Below, one piece after another: positions 53,701 through 62,450 of a stretch of DNA of 64,000 nt (position 1 is its first letter; every line of letters starts with the position of its first letter). The position numbers were made by a program, and so were the translations under genes. A model generated the notes under the pieces. It saw only the letters and a program-made list of their open reading frames with translations, did no database searches and was not told where the DNA came from. Source of the DNA: a candidate division Zixibacteria bacterium RBG-1 (GTDB lineage: Bacteria; Zixibacteria; MSB-5A5; DSPP01; RBG-1); contig AUYT01000001.1 in NCBI GenBank assembly GCA_000447245.1, positions 1,978,001-2,042,000 of the forward strand, in the 5' to 3' direction.

Positions 53701-54241
53701 CCATATATAAAACTTCACCGGCTCTGCCACCCCGGACGTGTAACTCGTTGTTTTTGGTGACAAATCCTACCTGGGTGGCTAAAAGTTCATCCACATTTTT
53801 GACCGGCATATTTTTAATCTGGTCGGTGGAGATTCTTCTTAAGTTGGCGGTTTCGTATTTTTCGATTACTTTTCGACCGGATACTTCGATGGGAGCCATT
53901 TCAATGGGGGCTTCGGCTAAGTTGAAATTGGCTTCGGCAGTAACGTCTGCGTTAATTCGAATGTCTGTCTGCAACACGGTCTGATACCCTATATACACAG
54001 CTTTAACGGTATAAGTTCCAGGAGGTACGTTTAAAATGTGGAATGAACCATCTAGTTTTGAGACTGCTCCCAGAGTGGTTCCTTCCACAGTAACAGTGGC
54101 TCCAAACAGGGGCTGCTTAGTCTTAGAATCTAAGACCACCCCTTTGATTTTACCTGTATCACCGGCCCAAAGAACTGCGGTCGCTATTAAACCGGTCAAA
54201 ACAAAAAAAAGATTAAAAATTTTTAGAATTTTGGACTTCAT
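50747..54241 (-). CDS. TonB-dependent receptor with inserted Asp/Asn/Gly repeat array
   Basis: This 1164-residue outer-membrane receptor has a signal peptide (1-27), a carboxypeptidase-regulatory-like domain (about 30-112: GKIKGVVLDSKTKQPLFGATV), a plug (about 130-235, with LHVRGGRAGEVLYMVDGVATRD) and a 22-strand-type barrel to Phe1164. Residues about 467-707 are an insertion of roughly thirteen degenerate units of the pattern D-x-N-x-N-G-x-[WYF]-D-x-x-E-P-[FY], e.g. DVNGNGKYDIGEPF, DRNGNGIFE, DLNGNGQWDNADGF. These resemble Ca2+-binding EF-hand or thrombospondin type 3 loops, placed where an extracellular barrel loop is expected. Substrate is unknown. It heads an operon of receptor, sorting-domain protein, PorV barrel and an exported protein. 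Confidence 0.9.
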   Translation of the reverse strand: MKSKILKIFNLFFVLTGLIATAVLWAGDTGKIKGVVLDSKTKQPLFGATVTVEGTTLGAVSKLDGSFHILNVPPGTYTVKAVYIGYQTVLQTDIRINADVTAEANFNLAEAPIEMAPIEVSGRKVIEKYETANLRRISTDQIKNMPVKNVDELLATQVGFVTKNNELHVRGGRAGEVLYMVDGVATRDPLGGLGAVKGGMSISSQNIEEVSVLKGGFDAEYGNTQSAIINIVTKEGNPTATKGYFEFLTDDFGDSKLNKYSFNTDRIEIQLNGPDPLISKHLLPSLGIKFLGDKLTYVVSFDAFKTDGFAPINKYAPSHLERQFRQDDLFSWAKFGFHGTGIKIPERMYNQYTGSVKLAYKATPSKKLVFSYKRDVSRYSLFFNPSYETRGEIDLWQYRYAAANVPQYQEEKKILSLQYTHNVSKSTFYDIQLSKFDYDFLQQPGDPNNPGGGLDPGMYPFRDEWERFTDINGNGVWDDAERFWDVNGNGKYDIGEPFIDNNKGKNGIWDPGEPFTDRNGNGIFEQGVDEFNTDLQDLAGDGLWNGAEPFVDTDSNGRFDPERASIAAGATGIDNPEPFLDGDINLGEPFTDVDRNGIYEEREPFFDLAPKNGVWDPGEIWIERIFNGYYDQVLDKFVTCICPDNNDLNRNGRYDSPTDPWAPGVPFVDRNKNGKFDNINRTWDPGEPYTDLNGNGQWDNADGFFDRGGERRQYYQNRHSTLWTLKFDLTSQIRKEHEFKTGAMVEYNRLYYADIRYPYDRYNGAIVDNGPWPEHGLFRNFYVREPTRGAMYIQDKLEYGTMIAKLGLRYDFYLQSEDIYQLEEEIAELQRLTRETIVRGRNVVSPRLGVSYPVTDKAKVYFNYGHFYQLPEFQFIYARGTQASTANRLVGNFNLDFQKTVSYELGIQYAISDVYRLDLSGFYKDIYGLLNTRQVTSGTFSTNFYDNNDYGRSRGLEVQLDKTYGNYVSGYVNYQYAFAYGKNSAEVSNYYASAAGGVDKIPLQEYPLDWDVRHQITVNTDILINKGDHPYLFGARMPDSWGINILWQYRTGYPFTPDRNFPGEYIFLVGAQDPPKNSKRMPATSKVDLRFHKDFNIWKLNYSFSFWVNNVFNKKNIIDVYPNTGRPDTKQNPNGIVLPGREIDQSPLNYEYGRNIRVGLSMQF

Positions 54242-54292
54242 AGGTACTCCTTTCGATAAAAAAGAATCGATTTAATTGCTACCTAAGAAAGA

Positions 54293-54322
54293 TAATTAGC
54301 TATTTTTATTTTTATTTGTCAA
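54293..54322 (-). promoter_or_regulatory. promoter of the TonB receptor operon
   Basis: On the minus strand TTGACA (54317-54322) and TAATTA (54293-54298) are spaced 18, about 50 bases before the ATG, in a very A/T-rich context. CTTGACAAAT matches the promoter at 21481. Confidence 0.45.
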
Positions 54323-54407
54323 GTCCTTTTTTGGCTATTTTTAATTTTCTCTTCCTCAACATCATAAATAACCTAAAAAAGTTTATATCCGTTCCCAAAA
54401 AATCGGT

Positions 54408-55214
54408 TTATTTAAGGTAATTCCACTCTCTTCGACTATATTTACTGTGGACTAAGTCTTGAGTCTGTTTGATTAATTGAGGAGCCAGTTCAATTTCCAA
54501 AAGCTTGACATTCCAAAACTTCTCCCAGGCCGCCTTGAAGACATAAGCTACTTCCTCTAAGTTAATTTTCTTCCTCAAAATATCTCCCAAGCTGGTGAAT
54601 TTCTTCTCATAACCGTTTTCTGCCAGATTATCGTTGACTAAAAAAATTTTGGGGTTCTCAGCAGAAGTTAAGGGTAATGAACCTTGTTGAATGAAAGAAT
54701 TGCCAATTCTTTTTTGGGCGCTGCCGATAAGTTTCTTCCCCAAATGAGTCACTTCGTAAATGGAGGTGGAAGCAAAACAGGGCCAAAAGGATTTTTTGCC
54801 GTTGGAAGATACTTTCCTTTTTTCCCACTCACCTTGGACGCCTAACATTTTTAATCCCTCTAAAAAGGCCTGACTGGTTCTGTTGTAGGTTTCCATAACA
54901 TTGTGACCTAACTCCGGATATTGGCAGGTTGAACCGACCAGACTATAGGTTAGATCTTCCTCGTGAAAAACGGCTCTGCCGCCGGTTATTCTCCTTATAA
55001 TAGGTAGATTCTGTTTTTGGCATTCTGCCAGGTTACAAGCCCGACTCACATTTTGAAAATAACCGATGGAAACAGTCGGTCTGTCCCAGCCGTAAATCCG
55101 AAAGATGGGGGAACTTCCTCCTTTTTGATTTTCAAAGAACAGAACTTCATCCAAAGCCAGATTGAAAAATGGGTCCTTCTCTCCAGAGTAAAGAAATTTC
55201 CAAGTTTTGAGCAA
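54408..55214 (-). CDS. lipoate-protein ligase / LipM-type octanoyltransferase
   Basis: This 268-residue member of the biotin/lipoate A/B transferase family has RRITGGRAVFHEEDLTYS (residues 74-91) and GKKLIGSAQKR (159-169, with the conserved acyl-binding Lys). WPCFASTSIYE puts C146 where LipM-type octanoyltransferases carry their acyl-thioester cysteine, so LipM (octanoyl-ACP to a lipoyl domain) is favoured over LplA. It starts 1 bp after the etfB stop, so it is co-translated with etfB. Confidence 0.85.
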   Translation of the reverse strand: MLKTWKFLYSGEKDPFFNLALDEVLFFENQKGGSSPIFRIYGWDRPTVSIGYFQNVSRACNLAECQKQNLPIIRRITGGRAVFHEEDLTYSLVGSTCQYPELGHNVMETYNRTSQAFLEGLKMLGVQGEWEKRKVSSNGKKSFWPCFASTSIYEVTHLGKKLIGSAQKRIGNSFIQQGSLPLTSAENPKIFLVNDNLAENGYEKKFTSLGDILRKKINLEEVAYVFKAAWEKFWNVKLLEIELAPQLIKQTQDLVHSKYSRREWNYLK

Positions 55215-55215
55215 A

Positions 55216-56001
55216 TTAAATCACCTGAGCTTCTCTTAATTTGGCGGCTAACTTTTCGGCAATCTCCTCCGGTGAACCCTCTAGAATTTCACCTTTAGGT
55301 CTAGGAGGTGGAGGAGAAACTGATATAATTTGAGCCGATTTTTGGTTTTCGCCCAATCGGTTCTCCTCCACCTGCAAATCTTGGGTATTCCAGACTGTTA
55401 TTTTGGCAGATTTGGCTCTCATTTTTCCTTTGAGGGAAGGCAGACGTGGTTCGTTAATCTCTTTAACTACTGAGATAACTGCCGGTAAGCTGATTTCTAC
55501 CGTATCGTATCCATCTTCTGTCATTCGTCGAACATTTGCCATATCATCTGTCAATTCATCAAATTTTTTGACAAAGATTACCTGGGGTAAATCCAGCCAT
55601 TCGGCTACTTCTGCCGGAATCAAAGAGCTGTCTCCATCCACTGCCTGTTTGCCGAATAAAATCAGATAATAATCTCCGATTTTTTTTATCCCTTGAGCTA
55701 AAACAAAGGAAGTTAAATAAGCATCCAGATTTTTAAATTTTTCATCCGAAAGTAGCACGGCTTCATCTGCTCCTAAAGAGAGGGCTTCTCTCAAACAAAA
55801 TTCTGATTCTGGTCCTCCCAAACTTAAGCCAAAAACTTTCCCCCCTCTTTTCTCTTTGATTCTTAAGGCCTCTTCTAAGGCATAGGCATCGAAGGGGTTC
55901 AATACCCCCGGAGAATCTGGAAAGATTATTTTTTTGGCCTGAGGATCAACTTTTATTGACCCAATATCAGGTACCTGTTTAATGCAGATGATTATATTCA
56001 T
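55216..56001 (-). CDS. etfB: electron transfer flavoprotein beta subunit
   Basis: This 261-residue protein is typical for EtfB, which binds AMP and partners EtfA to carry electrons from acyl-CoA or other dehydrogenases. ICIKQVPD, LNPFDAYALEEALRI, GGPESEFCLREALSLGADEA and the signature KQAVDGDSSLIPAEVAEWLDLP are present. etfA, normally downstream, is absent; a lipoate/octanoate transferase sits there instead. The C-terminal SPPPPRPKGEILEG is the usual EtfA-contact arm. Confidence 0.92.
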   Translation of the reverse strand: MNIIICIKQVPDIGSIKVDPQAKKIIFPDSPGVLNPFDAYALEEALRIKEKRGGKVFGLSLGGPESEFCLREALSLGADEAVLLSDEKFKNLDAYLTSFVLAQGIKKIGDYYLILFGKQAVDGDSSLIPAEVAEWLDLPQVIFVKKFDELTDDMANVRRMTEDGYDTVEISLPAVISVVKEINEPRLPSLKGKMRAKSAKITVWNTQDLQVEENRLGENQKSAQIISVSPPPPRPKGEILEGSPEEIAEKLAAKLREAQVI

Positions 56002-56237
56002 TTTTCACCCCTTTCATTGGTTAATCAAAAAGCGTGCCCAAAACCAAATCAATTTAAGGTTTAATCTCTGCTCAAATTCTCACTATTAAAGCAGAAAAGC
56101 GGTTTGCTTTTTTTCAGAATCGCCAATTTCCGTCAGAATCCTTTATTTTGTTGAAAAATAAGCCCTACTTCGTTGTCAGACAAAAAAATAATGGACTGGC
56201 GAAAAATTACGAAGAAAGCCCGATTATAGTGCTAATT

Positions 56238-56987
56238 CTAAGGGTTTCTGTGTTCCAAAAGCTTTTCCAAAGCCATCTTGGCTGCTTTTTGCTCTGCTTC
56301 TTTTTTGCTGGCCCCTTCACCCACTCCCAATTTTTCCCCTTTGGCCAGGGCGGAAATGGTAAATCTTTTTTGGTGGTCCGGTCCCACCACCTCTTCAACC
56401 TGATATTCCGGCATCCCCCAGCCCAGAGCCTGCAGATATTCTAAGAGCTCTCCTTTATAGTTGAAATTCTGTTTATCGTCGGTGAGCTCTCTGAAGCGGG
56501 TCAGTATTTGTGAACCGATTAGCCGGTTGACAGCTTCCAGTCCTCCATCCAGATATACTGCTCCGATTAAAGCTTCATAACCGTCCGCCACCAGAGATGG
56601 CCTCTCGCGGCCGCCGGATTTCTCTTCATCCGGACTGAGATATAAAAATTCCCCTAAGCCTAAATTCCTGCCGATGTGACTTAAAGTGGCTTCGTTGACC
56701 AAACCGGCTTTTAGTTTGGTAAGGTCTCCTTCGGATTTGTCCGGAAACTTTTTGTAAAGAAATTCACATATCACCAAGCCCAGAATTGAATCCCCCAAAA
56801 ACTCCAAACGCTCGTTGGAATCTAAGTTGGGACAATTGTTGGATTTAATGTAAGATTTGTGAGTCAGGGCTTCTTTGAGTAACTGGAGATTTGTAAAGTT
56901 GTAGCCGATTTTTCTTTGTAGTTTCTGCAGGCAAGCTTCCTCAGGGGGAGGGCTTTTTTTAAAGATGGAAAACCACTTAAACTTCAT
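56238..56987 (-). CDS. rnc: ribonuclease III
   Basis: This 249-residue endonuclease processes double-stranded RNA, including rRNA precursors. The catalytic helix NERLEFLGDSILGLV (around residues 60-74, with the metal-binding Glu and Asp) and a later LVADGYEALIGAVYLDGG are conserved. A double-stranded-RNA-binding domain forms the C-terminus (DYKGELLEYLQALG-like start, then ASKKEAEQKAAKMALEKL). It lies 6 bp after fabF in the acpP-fabF-rnc arrangement common in many bacteria. The 236-base gap after its stop contains a weak bidirectional hairpin near 56094-56116 and no gene I can support. Confidence 0.96.
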   Translation of the reverse strand: MKFKWFSIFKKSPPPEEACLQKLQRKIGYNFTNLQLLKEALTHKSYIKSNNCPNLDSNERLEFLGDSILGLVICEFLYKKFPDKSEGDLTKLKAGLVNEATLSHIGRNLGLGEFLYLSPDEEKSGGRERPSLVADGYEALIGAVYLDGGLEAVNRLIGSQILTRFRELTDDKQNFNYKGELLEYLQALGWGMPEYQVEEVVGPDHQKRFTISALAKGEKLGVGEGASKKEAEQKAAKMALEKLLEHRNP

Positions 56988-56993
56988 TTAAAA

Positions 56994-58235
56994 TTAGGCC
57001 TGATATTTTTTAACCGCTAAGGTAACGTTATGTCCTCCGAATCCAAAGGAGTTGCTTAAAGCTGCCCTGACCTCTTTTTTTCTTTGGGAATTGGGGACAT
57101 AATCTAAGTCACATTGCGGGTCCGGTACTTCTTGATTTATGGTCGGGTGCAGGATACCATCCTGGATGGTTTTTACACAGACAATGGCTTCCACTGCTCC
57201 AGCCGCGCCCAATAGATGGCCGATGATGGATTTGGTGGAGTTGACTGCTAATTTATGAGCATGTTCGCCAAAGACATTTTTGATGGCTAAGGTTTCCGAT
57301 ATATCTCCTAAATCAGTGGAAGTTCCGTGAGCATTGATATAATCTACTTCTTGAGGTTGAAGGTCGGCATCTTTCAAAGCAATCTTCATGGCATTGCAGG
57401 CCCCCTCTCCATTGGGTGCCGGGGCTGTGATGTGATAAGCATCTGCGGTCATGCCAGCTCCGATGACTTCAGCATAAATTTTAGCTCCTCTGGCTAACGC
57501 TGAATCTAAGCTTTCTAAAACCAACATTCCCGAGCCTTCCCCCATAACAAAACCATCTCTTTCCTTATCAAAAGGACGGGAGGCCTTTTCCGGTTGGTCG
57601 TTTCTGGTGGACATGGCACGGGCGGAACAAAAACCAGCCATAGAAAGTGGTGTAATGGTGGCTTCCGAACCCCCGGTCAGCATGATGTCGGCTTCTTCTC
57701 TTTGAATTATTTTAAAAGAATCGGCAATGGCATGGGCCGAAGAGGCACAAGCCGAAACCGTGGCATAATTCGGTCCTTTAAAACCGAAACGCATAGCTAC
57801 CAAACCGGCACACATATCGATTATCATCATAGGGATAAAAAATGGGGAGACCCGGTTATGACCGGCGGTAATTAAATTTTTATGCTGTTTTTCTAAAGTA
57901 TCTATTCCGCCGATGCCGGAGCCGATAACCACACCGATTCGGTGGGGGTCCATTTTTTCTGAACTAATTCCGGCATCATCCACCGCCTGTTGGGCCGCGG
58001 CAATGGCATACTGCTCCACCAAGTCCATTTTGCGAGCTTCTTTTTTTTCGATGTATTTGGCAGGCTCAAAATTTTTTACTTCGGCGGCAATTTCAGTAGG
58101 AAAACCGTTGATTTCAAAGCGGGTGACTTTGGCAACCCCGGATTTTCCCTGTTTGAGATTTTCCCAATACTCAGTGACCGAATGCCCCACCGGAGTAAGC
58201 ACCCCCATACCTGTAATGACTACTCTTTTTTTCAA
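56994..58235 (-). CDS. fabF: 3-oxoacyl-ACP synthase II
   Basis: This 413-residue condensing enzyme of fatty-acid elongation has VSACASSAHA with the nucleophile C163, NAHGTSTDLGD and NSTKSIIGHLLGAAGAVEA carrying the two catalytic histidines, and the C-terminal NSFGFGGHN. It is full length. It follows acpP by 21 bp. Confidence 0.97.
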   Translation of the reverse strand: MKKRVVITGMGVLTPVGHSVTEYWENLKQGKSGVAKVTRFEINGFPTEIAAEVKNFEPAKYIEKKEARKMDLVEQYAIAAAQQAVDDAGISSEKMDPHRIGVVIGSGIGGIDTLEKQHKNLITAGHNRVSPFFIPMMIIDMCAGLVAMRFGFKGPNYATVSACASSAHAIADSFKIIQREEADIMLTGGSEATITPLSMAGFCSARAMSTRNDQPEKASRPFDKERDGFVMGEGSGMLVLESLDSALARGAKIYAEVIGAGMTADAYHITAPAPNGEGACNAMKIALKDADLQPQEVDYINAHGTSTDLGDISETLAIKNVFGEHAHKLAVNSTKSIIGHLLGAAGAVEAIVCVKTIQDGILHPTINQEVPDPQCDLDYVPNSQRKKEVRAALSNSFGFGGHNVTLAVKKYQA

Positions 58236-58256
58236 AACTAACTCCTGGTTTGACTA

Positions 58257-58520
58257 TTAAGCTTCTTCTTCCGGGGTTTCGGATTTTTCGCTGATATGTT
58301 TTTCGATATATTCTACGGCATCTCCCACGGTCACTATTTTTTCCGCATCCTCATCCGGAATCTCCAAGTCGAATTCCTCTTCTAAAGCCATAACCAGTTC
58401 CACCGTGTCCAGAGAATCTGCTCCCAAATCTTCCACAAAAGCCGCTTCGGCCGAGACCTGTTCCGGATCCACACCCAGTTGCTCTACAATAATCTCCTTA
58501 ACCCTCTGCTCCACTGACAT
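58257..58520 (-). CDS. acpP: acyl carrier protein
   Basis: This 87-residue acidic protein carries the phosphopantetheine site [17 protein letters not shown] with S36. It is slightly longer than the classical 78 residues because of a Glu-rich tail ([10 protein letters not shown]). GGGAGG lies before the ATG and a good promoter lies about 95 bases upstream. Confidence 0.97.
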   Translation of the reverse strand: MSVEQRVKEIIVEQLGVDPEQVSAEAAFVEDLGADSLDTVELVMALEEEFDLEIPDEDAEKIVTVGDAVEYIEKHISEKSETPEEEA

Positions 58521-58615
58521 GTTTCCCTCCTTTTATGGTATTTGCCAGTTACAAATTTGGCTAAAAAATAATTTCTTTAGGTTAATCTTACTTTAGAGCT
58601 TTTTAAAAACCACAC

Positions 58616-58643
58616 AATATATATAAAAAAATCTTAAAGTCAA
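58616..58643 (-). promoter_or_regulatory. promoter of acpP-fabF-rnc
   Basis: On the minus strand TTGACT (58638-58643), 16 bases, TATATT (58616-58621). It lies in the 173-base gap after fabG, giving acpP its own transcription start besides read-through. Confidence 0.5.
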
Positions 58644-58693
58644 CGACTTTTTCTTTGGCTACACCATGCAGTAGCATAAGTCCATGCCCTCTA

Positions 58694-59446
58694 TCACATT
58701 AACATCCCACCATCGACCTGGATAACCTGACCGGTAATATACGAGGCTTGGTCTGAAACTAAGAAAGCCACCAAACTGGCCACATCTTCAGGGGTCCCTG
58801 GTTTTTTTAAAGGAATCAGTGACAACAAAGTGGTCTTGGCTTCATCAGAGATTTTTTCGGTCATATCGGATAAAATATAACCTGGTGCCACCGCATTGAC
58901 AGTGATATTGCGGGAAGCTAATTCCTTGGCCGCCGATTTGGTTAAGCCGATTAATCCGGCTTTGGAGGCGGAATAATTCACCTGCCCGGCATTCCCCATT
59001 ATTCCCACGACCGAGGAAATATTTACGATTCGGCCGGATTTCTGCTTGAGCATATAGCGCGAGACCGCTTTGATGGTGTTGAAAGACCCTTTTAAATTGG
59101 TATCTAAAACAGCATCCCAGTCCTGTTCCGAAAGCCGGAGCAGAAGATTATCTTTGGTGATACCGGCATTGTTGACCAGGATATCCAGGGTGGAGAACTT
59201 TTCGGCCGCTTCCTCTACCATTTTAGCGACTTGGTCGAAATTAGCCACGTCGGTTTGAAAAGCAATCGCCTTAGCTTGAGATTCACCCTTTCCATTTAAA
59301 CTTTCAGCCATTTTCAGGGCGGGTTCATAGCTTTTGTGGGCAACGATAACCACATTAACACCCTCCTGGTGCAACCGTTTGACTATGGCTTCTCCGATAC
59401 CTTTGGCGCCTCCGGTCACTATGGCAGTTTTTCCTTTTAAATTCAT
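58694..59446 (-). CDS. fabG: 3-oxoacyl-ACP reductase
   Basis: This 250-residue SDR enzyme reduces 3-oxoacyl-ACP with NADPH. TGGAKGIGEA, LVNNAGITKDNLL, NISSVVGIMGNAGQ with the catalytic Ser, YSASKAGLIG with Tyr and Lys, and ITGQVIQVDGGMLM at the C-terminus are typical of FabG. It follows fabD by 34 bp. Confidence 0.96.
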   Translation of the reverse strand: MNLKGKTAIVTGGAKGIGEAIVKRLHQEGVNVVIVAHKSYEPALKMAESLNGKGESQAKAIAFQTDVANFDQVAKMVEEAAEKFSTLDILVNNAGITKDNLLLRLSEQDWDAVLDTNLKGSFNTIKAVSRYMLKQKSGRIVNISSVVGIMGNAGQVNYSASKAGLIGLTKSAAKELASRNITVNAVAPGYILSDMTEKISDEAKTTLLSLIPLKKPGTPEDVASLVAFLVSDQASYITGQVIQVDGGMLM

Positions 59447-59480
59447 GCTGTGTTAATTATTGGCTGACAGAAAGTGAGAA

Positions 59481-60422
59481 TTAAACTTTTAAAGTTTGGG
59501 AAGTTTTTTCAAAATTAGCTACATCTTCTTTTCTATCGATGCCAAAGATGGTCACACCCGGCAGAGTTTTTTGGACTAATCCCTGCAAAACCCTTCCCGG
59601 ACCGATTTCCACAAAATTTCTGATTCCCTGTTGGTACATATATTGTAAGCTCTGCTGCCATAAAACCGGTTTGGTCAACTGGTCGGTCAATAAATGCCTG
59701 ATATCATCACCCCGACTTATTTTTTTGGCGGTGACGTTAGCAACCACAGGAATTTGAGCATCTTTAAAAGAAATAGTTTGCAGGGCTTTCTCCAACTTTT
59801 CTTTGGCTGATGCCATCAAAGGGGAATGAAAAGCCCCTCCTACGTTTAAAAGCAGAGCTTTTTTGCCCTGGCTTTTGGCAAGTTTGACCGCCGCTTCCAC
59901 GGCCGGGTAATCCCCGGAAATGGCAATCTGGTCCGGAGAATTAAAATTAGCTGGTTGAACTATTCCGATATTTTGAACCTGCTTGCCCAAGTCGAAAACT
60001 TCTTCGATGCTCATACCGATTACGGCCGCCATGGTCCCTTTTTTTTCTTCACATGCCTCCTGCATAAAAAAACTCCGTCTCCCTACGGCCCACAGGGCAT
60101 CTTCGAAAGATAGAACTCCGGCACAAACCAGAGCCGGATATTCTCCCAAGCTGTGGCCCGCAACCAAAGCCGGTTTTACACCGTTTTCCTGAATTAATTT
60201 CAAAACCGCAACCGAGTGAATAAAAATAGCCGGCTGGGTATACTGGGTTTGTTGCAGAGTCTCTTTGGGTCCTTCAAAAGATATTTTGGCGATATCAAAC
60301 CCTAAAATTTCGTTGGCCTGATTATACAAATTTTTGATGTGGGGGAAGGCTTCGTACAAATCCTTTCCCATCCCCACGTATTGAGAGGCCTGACCGGGAA
60401 ATAAATAAGCTAAATCAGACAT
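59481..60422 (-). CDS. fabD: malonyl-CoA:ACP transacylase
   Basis: This 313-residue protein has FPGQASQYVGMGKDL, the nucleophile elbow AGHSLGEYPAL (Ser near residue 92), GAFHSPLM with the catalytic His, and EIGPGRVLQGLVQK. It loads malonyl groups on ACP. It follows plsX directly; fabH, usually between them, is not present. Confidence 0.96.
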   Translation of the reverse strand: MSDLAYLFPGQASQYVGMGKDLYEAFPHIKNLYNQANEILGFDIAKISFEGPKETLQQTQYTQPAIFIHSVAVLKLIQENGVKPALVAGHSLGEYPALVCAGVLSFEDALWAVGRRSFFMQEACEEKKGTMAAVIGMSIEEVFDLGKQVQNIGIVQPANFNSPDQIAISGDYPAVEAAVKLAKSQGKKALLLNVGGAFHSPLMASAKEKLEKALQTISFKDAQIPVVANVTAKKISRGDDIRHLLTDQLTKPVLWQQSLQYMYQQGIRNFVEIGPGRVLQGLVQKTLPGVTIFGIDRKEDVANFEKTSQTLKV

Positions 60423-60498
60423 GCAGTTTTGGCTACGCCATCCTTTAGGATTTGTTTTATACTAATTAAGTTTAGGACTTCGAAAGGTCATCAAAAAA

Positions 60499-61527
60499 TT
60501 ATTTTCTTATCCTCTGCCAGTAGGAACTCAAAACTTCCTTGATTTTGAAGTTGACATTCTTCTTGGACATATGGTAGGCGACTTTAATGGCATTTTTGAT
60601 GGCTTTGGGGGATGAACCTCCGTGTGCCACTATACAAACTCCGTCTATACCTAAAAGAGGAGCTCCTCCGTACTCTGAATAATCTAAAACTTTCCTTAAT
60701 CTTTTCAAAGAAGCCTGCAAAAATAAAATTCCCAATTTGGAGAACAGGTTTCTTTTAATCTGCTTTTTAACGATGGAGGTCAAAAACCCGTCTATGGATT
60801 CGGCGAATTTCAGCATCACATTCCCGACAAAGCCGTCGCAGACCACCACATCGCAGGAACCTTTCAAAATTTTGTTCCCTTCCACGTTTCCCACAAAGTT
60901 TAGCTGAGATTCTAACAAGAGTTTATGGGAAGATAAAATCAGGTCGTTGCCTTTGTTGGATTCCTCACCGATGGACAGAAGCCCCACCCGCGGGTTAGCT
61001 TTGTTCAAAACTGATTCCGAATAAATGGAACCCATGATTCCGAATTCCAACAAATGCTGGGCTTTGCATTCGGAATTGGCTCCCACGTCTAAGACCAGAA
61101 CACCGTCTTTTTCTCTTTGGGTCGGCATATAAGTGGCTATGGCCGGTCGGGAAATTCCTTCTATACGCCCTAAGGTGATTAAAGCCGAAGTCATGACCGC
61201 ACCGGTATGCCCGGCCGAGACCACCGCGTCCGCTTCTCCATCCTTTTGCATCTGCATGGCTACCGCAATGGAGGAATCTTTTTTCCTTAAGGATAAAGTA
61301 GCCGACTCATCCATCCGGATGGATTCCGAGGCCTGTTGAATGATAAAAGGAAGCCCCTCGGCCCCGTTTTTCTTCAACTCTTCTTTTATTTTAACTTCAT
61401 CTCCGACCAGGATCAGGCGGAAATCTCCGTTGGATTCCTGGTGAGCCAAGACTGCTCCCTTTACTAAAACCGAAGGAGCAAAATCTCCTCCCATGGAGTC
61501 TAAAGCAATTTTAACTGGTCCGTTCAT
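60499..61527 (-). CDS. plsX: phosphate acyltransferase PlsX
   Basis: This 342-residue enzyme turns acyl-ACP into acyl phosphate for phospholipid synthesis. [57 protein letters not shown] and [15 protein letters not shown] are family landmarks. Its ATG overlaps the rpmF TGA (61524-61527). The C-terminal [15 protein letters not shown] is a short basic extension. Confidence 0.97.
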   Translation of the reverse strand: MNGPVKIALDSMGGDFAPSVLVKGAVLAHQESNGDFRLILVGDEVKIKEELKKNGAEGLPFIIQQASESIRMDESATLSLRKKDSSIAVAMQMQKDGEADAVVSAGHTGAVMTSALITLGRIEGISRPAIATYMPTQREKDGVLVLDVGANSECKAQHLLEFGIMGSIYSESVLNKANPRVGLLSIGEESNKGNDLILSSHKLLLESQLNFVGNVEGNKILKGSCDVVVCDGFVGNVMLKFAESIDGFLTSIVKKQIKRNLFSKLGILFLQASLKRLRKVLDYSEYGGAPLLGIDGVCIVAHGGSSPKAIKNAIKVAYHMSKKNVNFKIKEVLSSYWQRIRK

Positions 61528-61721
61528 GTTTTGGCTGGTTTAGAGGCTTCTGCCGGAATCACCTCTTTATTATTGTAATATCCGCAGTGCGGGCAGACCC
61601 GGTGAGGTAATTTGGGCTGATGACAATGAGAACATTCGGTTACATTGGGAGCTGCTAACTTCCAATGGGTTCTCCTTTTTCTCCCCCTGGCTTTGGAATG
61701 TCTTCTTTTTGGTAATGGCAT
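61524..61721 (-). CDS. rpmF: ribosomal protein L32
   Basis: This 65-residue protein has a basic N-terminus ([16 protein letters not shown]) and a zinc ribbon with CSHC and CPHC pairs. It is encoded between yceD and plsX in the usual order and ends in TGA overlapping plsX. Confidence 0.97.
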   Translation of the reverse strand: MPLPKRRHSKARGRKRRTHWKLAAPNVTECSHCHQPKLPHRVCPHCGYYNNKEVIPAEASKPAKT

Positions 61722-61733
61722 AACCTTCCTTTT

Positions 61734-62240
61734 TTAGCTAAGTAATTCTTTTAGTTTGTTCCATCTGGGATCGACCATCTCTTTGCTGCAACTACAGGTT
61801 TTCTCATTTAAATTGGTCCCGCAAAATTGACACAATCCTTTACAATCTTCCTGGCATAAAGGTTTTATAGGTAGCGTCAGAATCATAGTTTCTCTTACTC
61901 TGGGATTTAAGTCATAACTTATGGTTTCTTTTGCAATAAACTGATAATCGTCATCCTGAGTATCCATCCCTACCTTCTCATCGTCCATTTCTAAGATAAA
62001 TTCAATCTTGCTGATGACAGGTTGGACATATTCTGTCAGGCAGCGGGCACATTCCAGTTTTAGGCGGGCTTTGATTTCTCCCTGACAGTTGAAGCTGTTG
62101 CCGACCTTGAGGACCGAAAACTTCATTTTCACCTCAGAGGAAAAATCGATTTCTTCCGGCTTTATATCCAGATCCACCCCTTCGGTTTTAAAGCTTAAAT
62201 GGTTTATCCCGTTTTTTAGTTCCTTCAGGATTAGTTTCAT
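61734..62240 (-). CDS. yceD: DUF177 (YceD-family) protein
   Basis: This 168-residue protein has the YceD pattern LECARCLTEYVQPV and the C-terminal cysteines CQEDCKGLCQFCGTNLN, which may bind metal. In E. coli and plants the family supports 23S rRNA accumulation. It is immediately upstream of rpmF (12 bp), the conserved arrangement, and starts the yceD-rpmF-plsX-fabD-fabG operon. Confidence 0.92.
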   Translation of the reverse strand: MKLILKELKNGINHLSFKTEGVDLDIKPEEIDFSSEVKMKFSVLKVGNSFNCQGEIKARLKLECARCLTEYVQPVISKIEFILEMDDEKVGMDTQDDDYQFIAKETISYDLNPRVRETMILTLPIKPLCQEDCKGLCQFCGTNLNEKTCSCSKEMVDPRWNKLKELLS

Positions 62241-62250
62241 GGGTGTATTA

Positions 62251-62277
62251 AATATAGGTTTAGTTTACAAAAGTCAA
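62251..62277 (-). promoter_or_regulatory. possible promoter of the yceD operon
   Basis: On the minus strand TTGACT (62272-62277) and TATATT (62251-62256) are only 15 bases apart, shorter than ideal, directly upstream of the yceD ATG (62240). Low confidence. Confidence 0.3.
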
Positions 62278-62450
62278 GTAAAAATTTGAAATCCTCTGGC
62301 TAACTTCTTCTGGAAAACATACTTAGGTTAGCTTTGCTCTTTTATACGCATAAGGGCATCAAAAGTATAAAAAAATCTTTGGAAATTTACCTTTTAAATA
62401 TTATCGGATAAAGTAGATTGGAATTGATTTTCTGTAGTAAATAAAATGGG

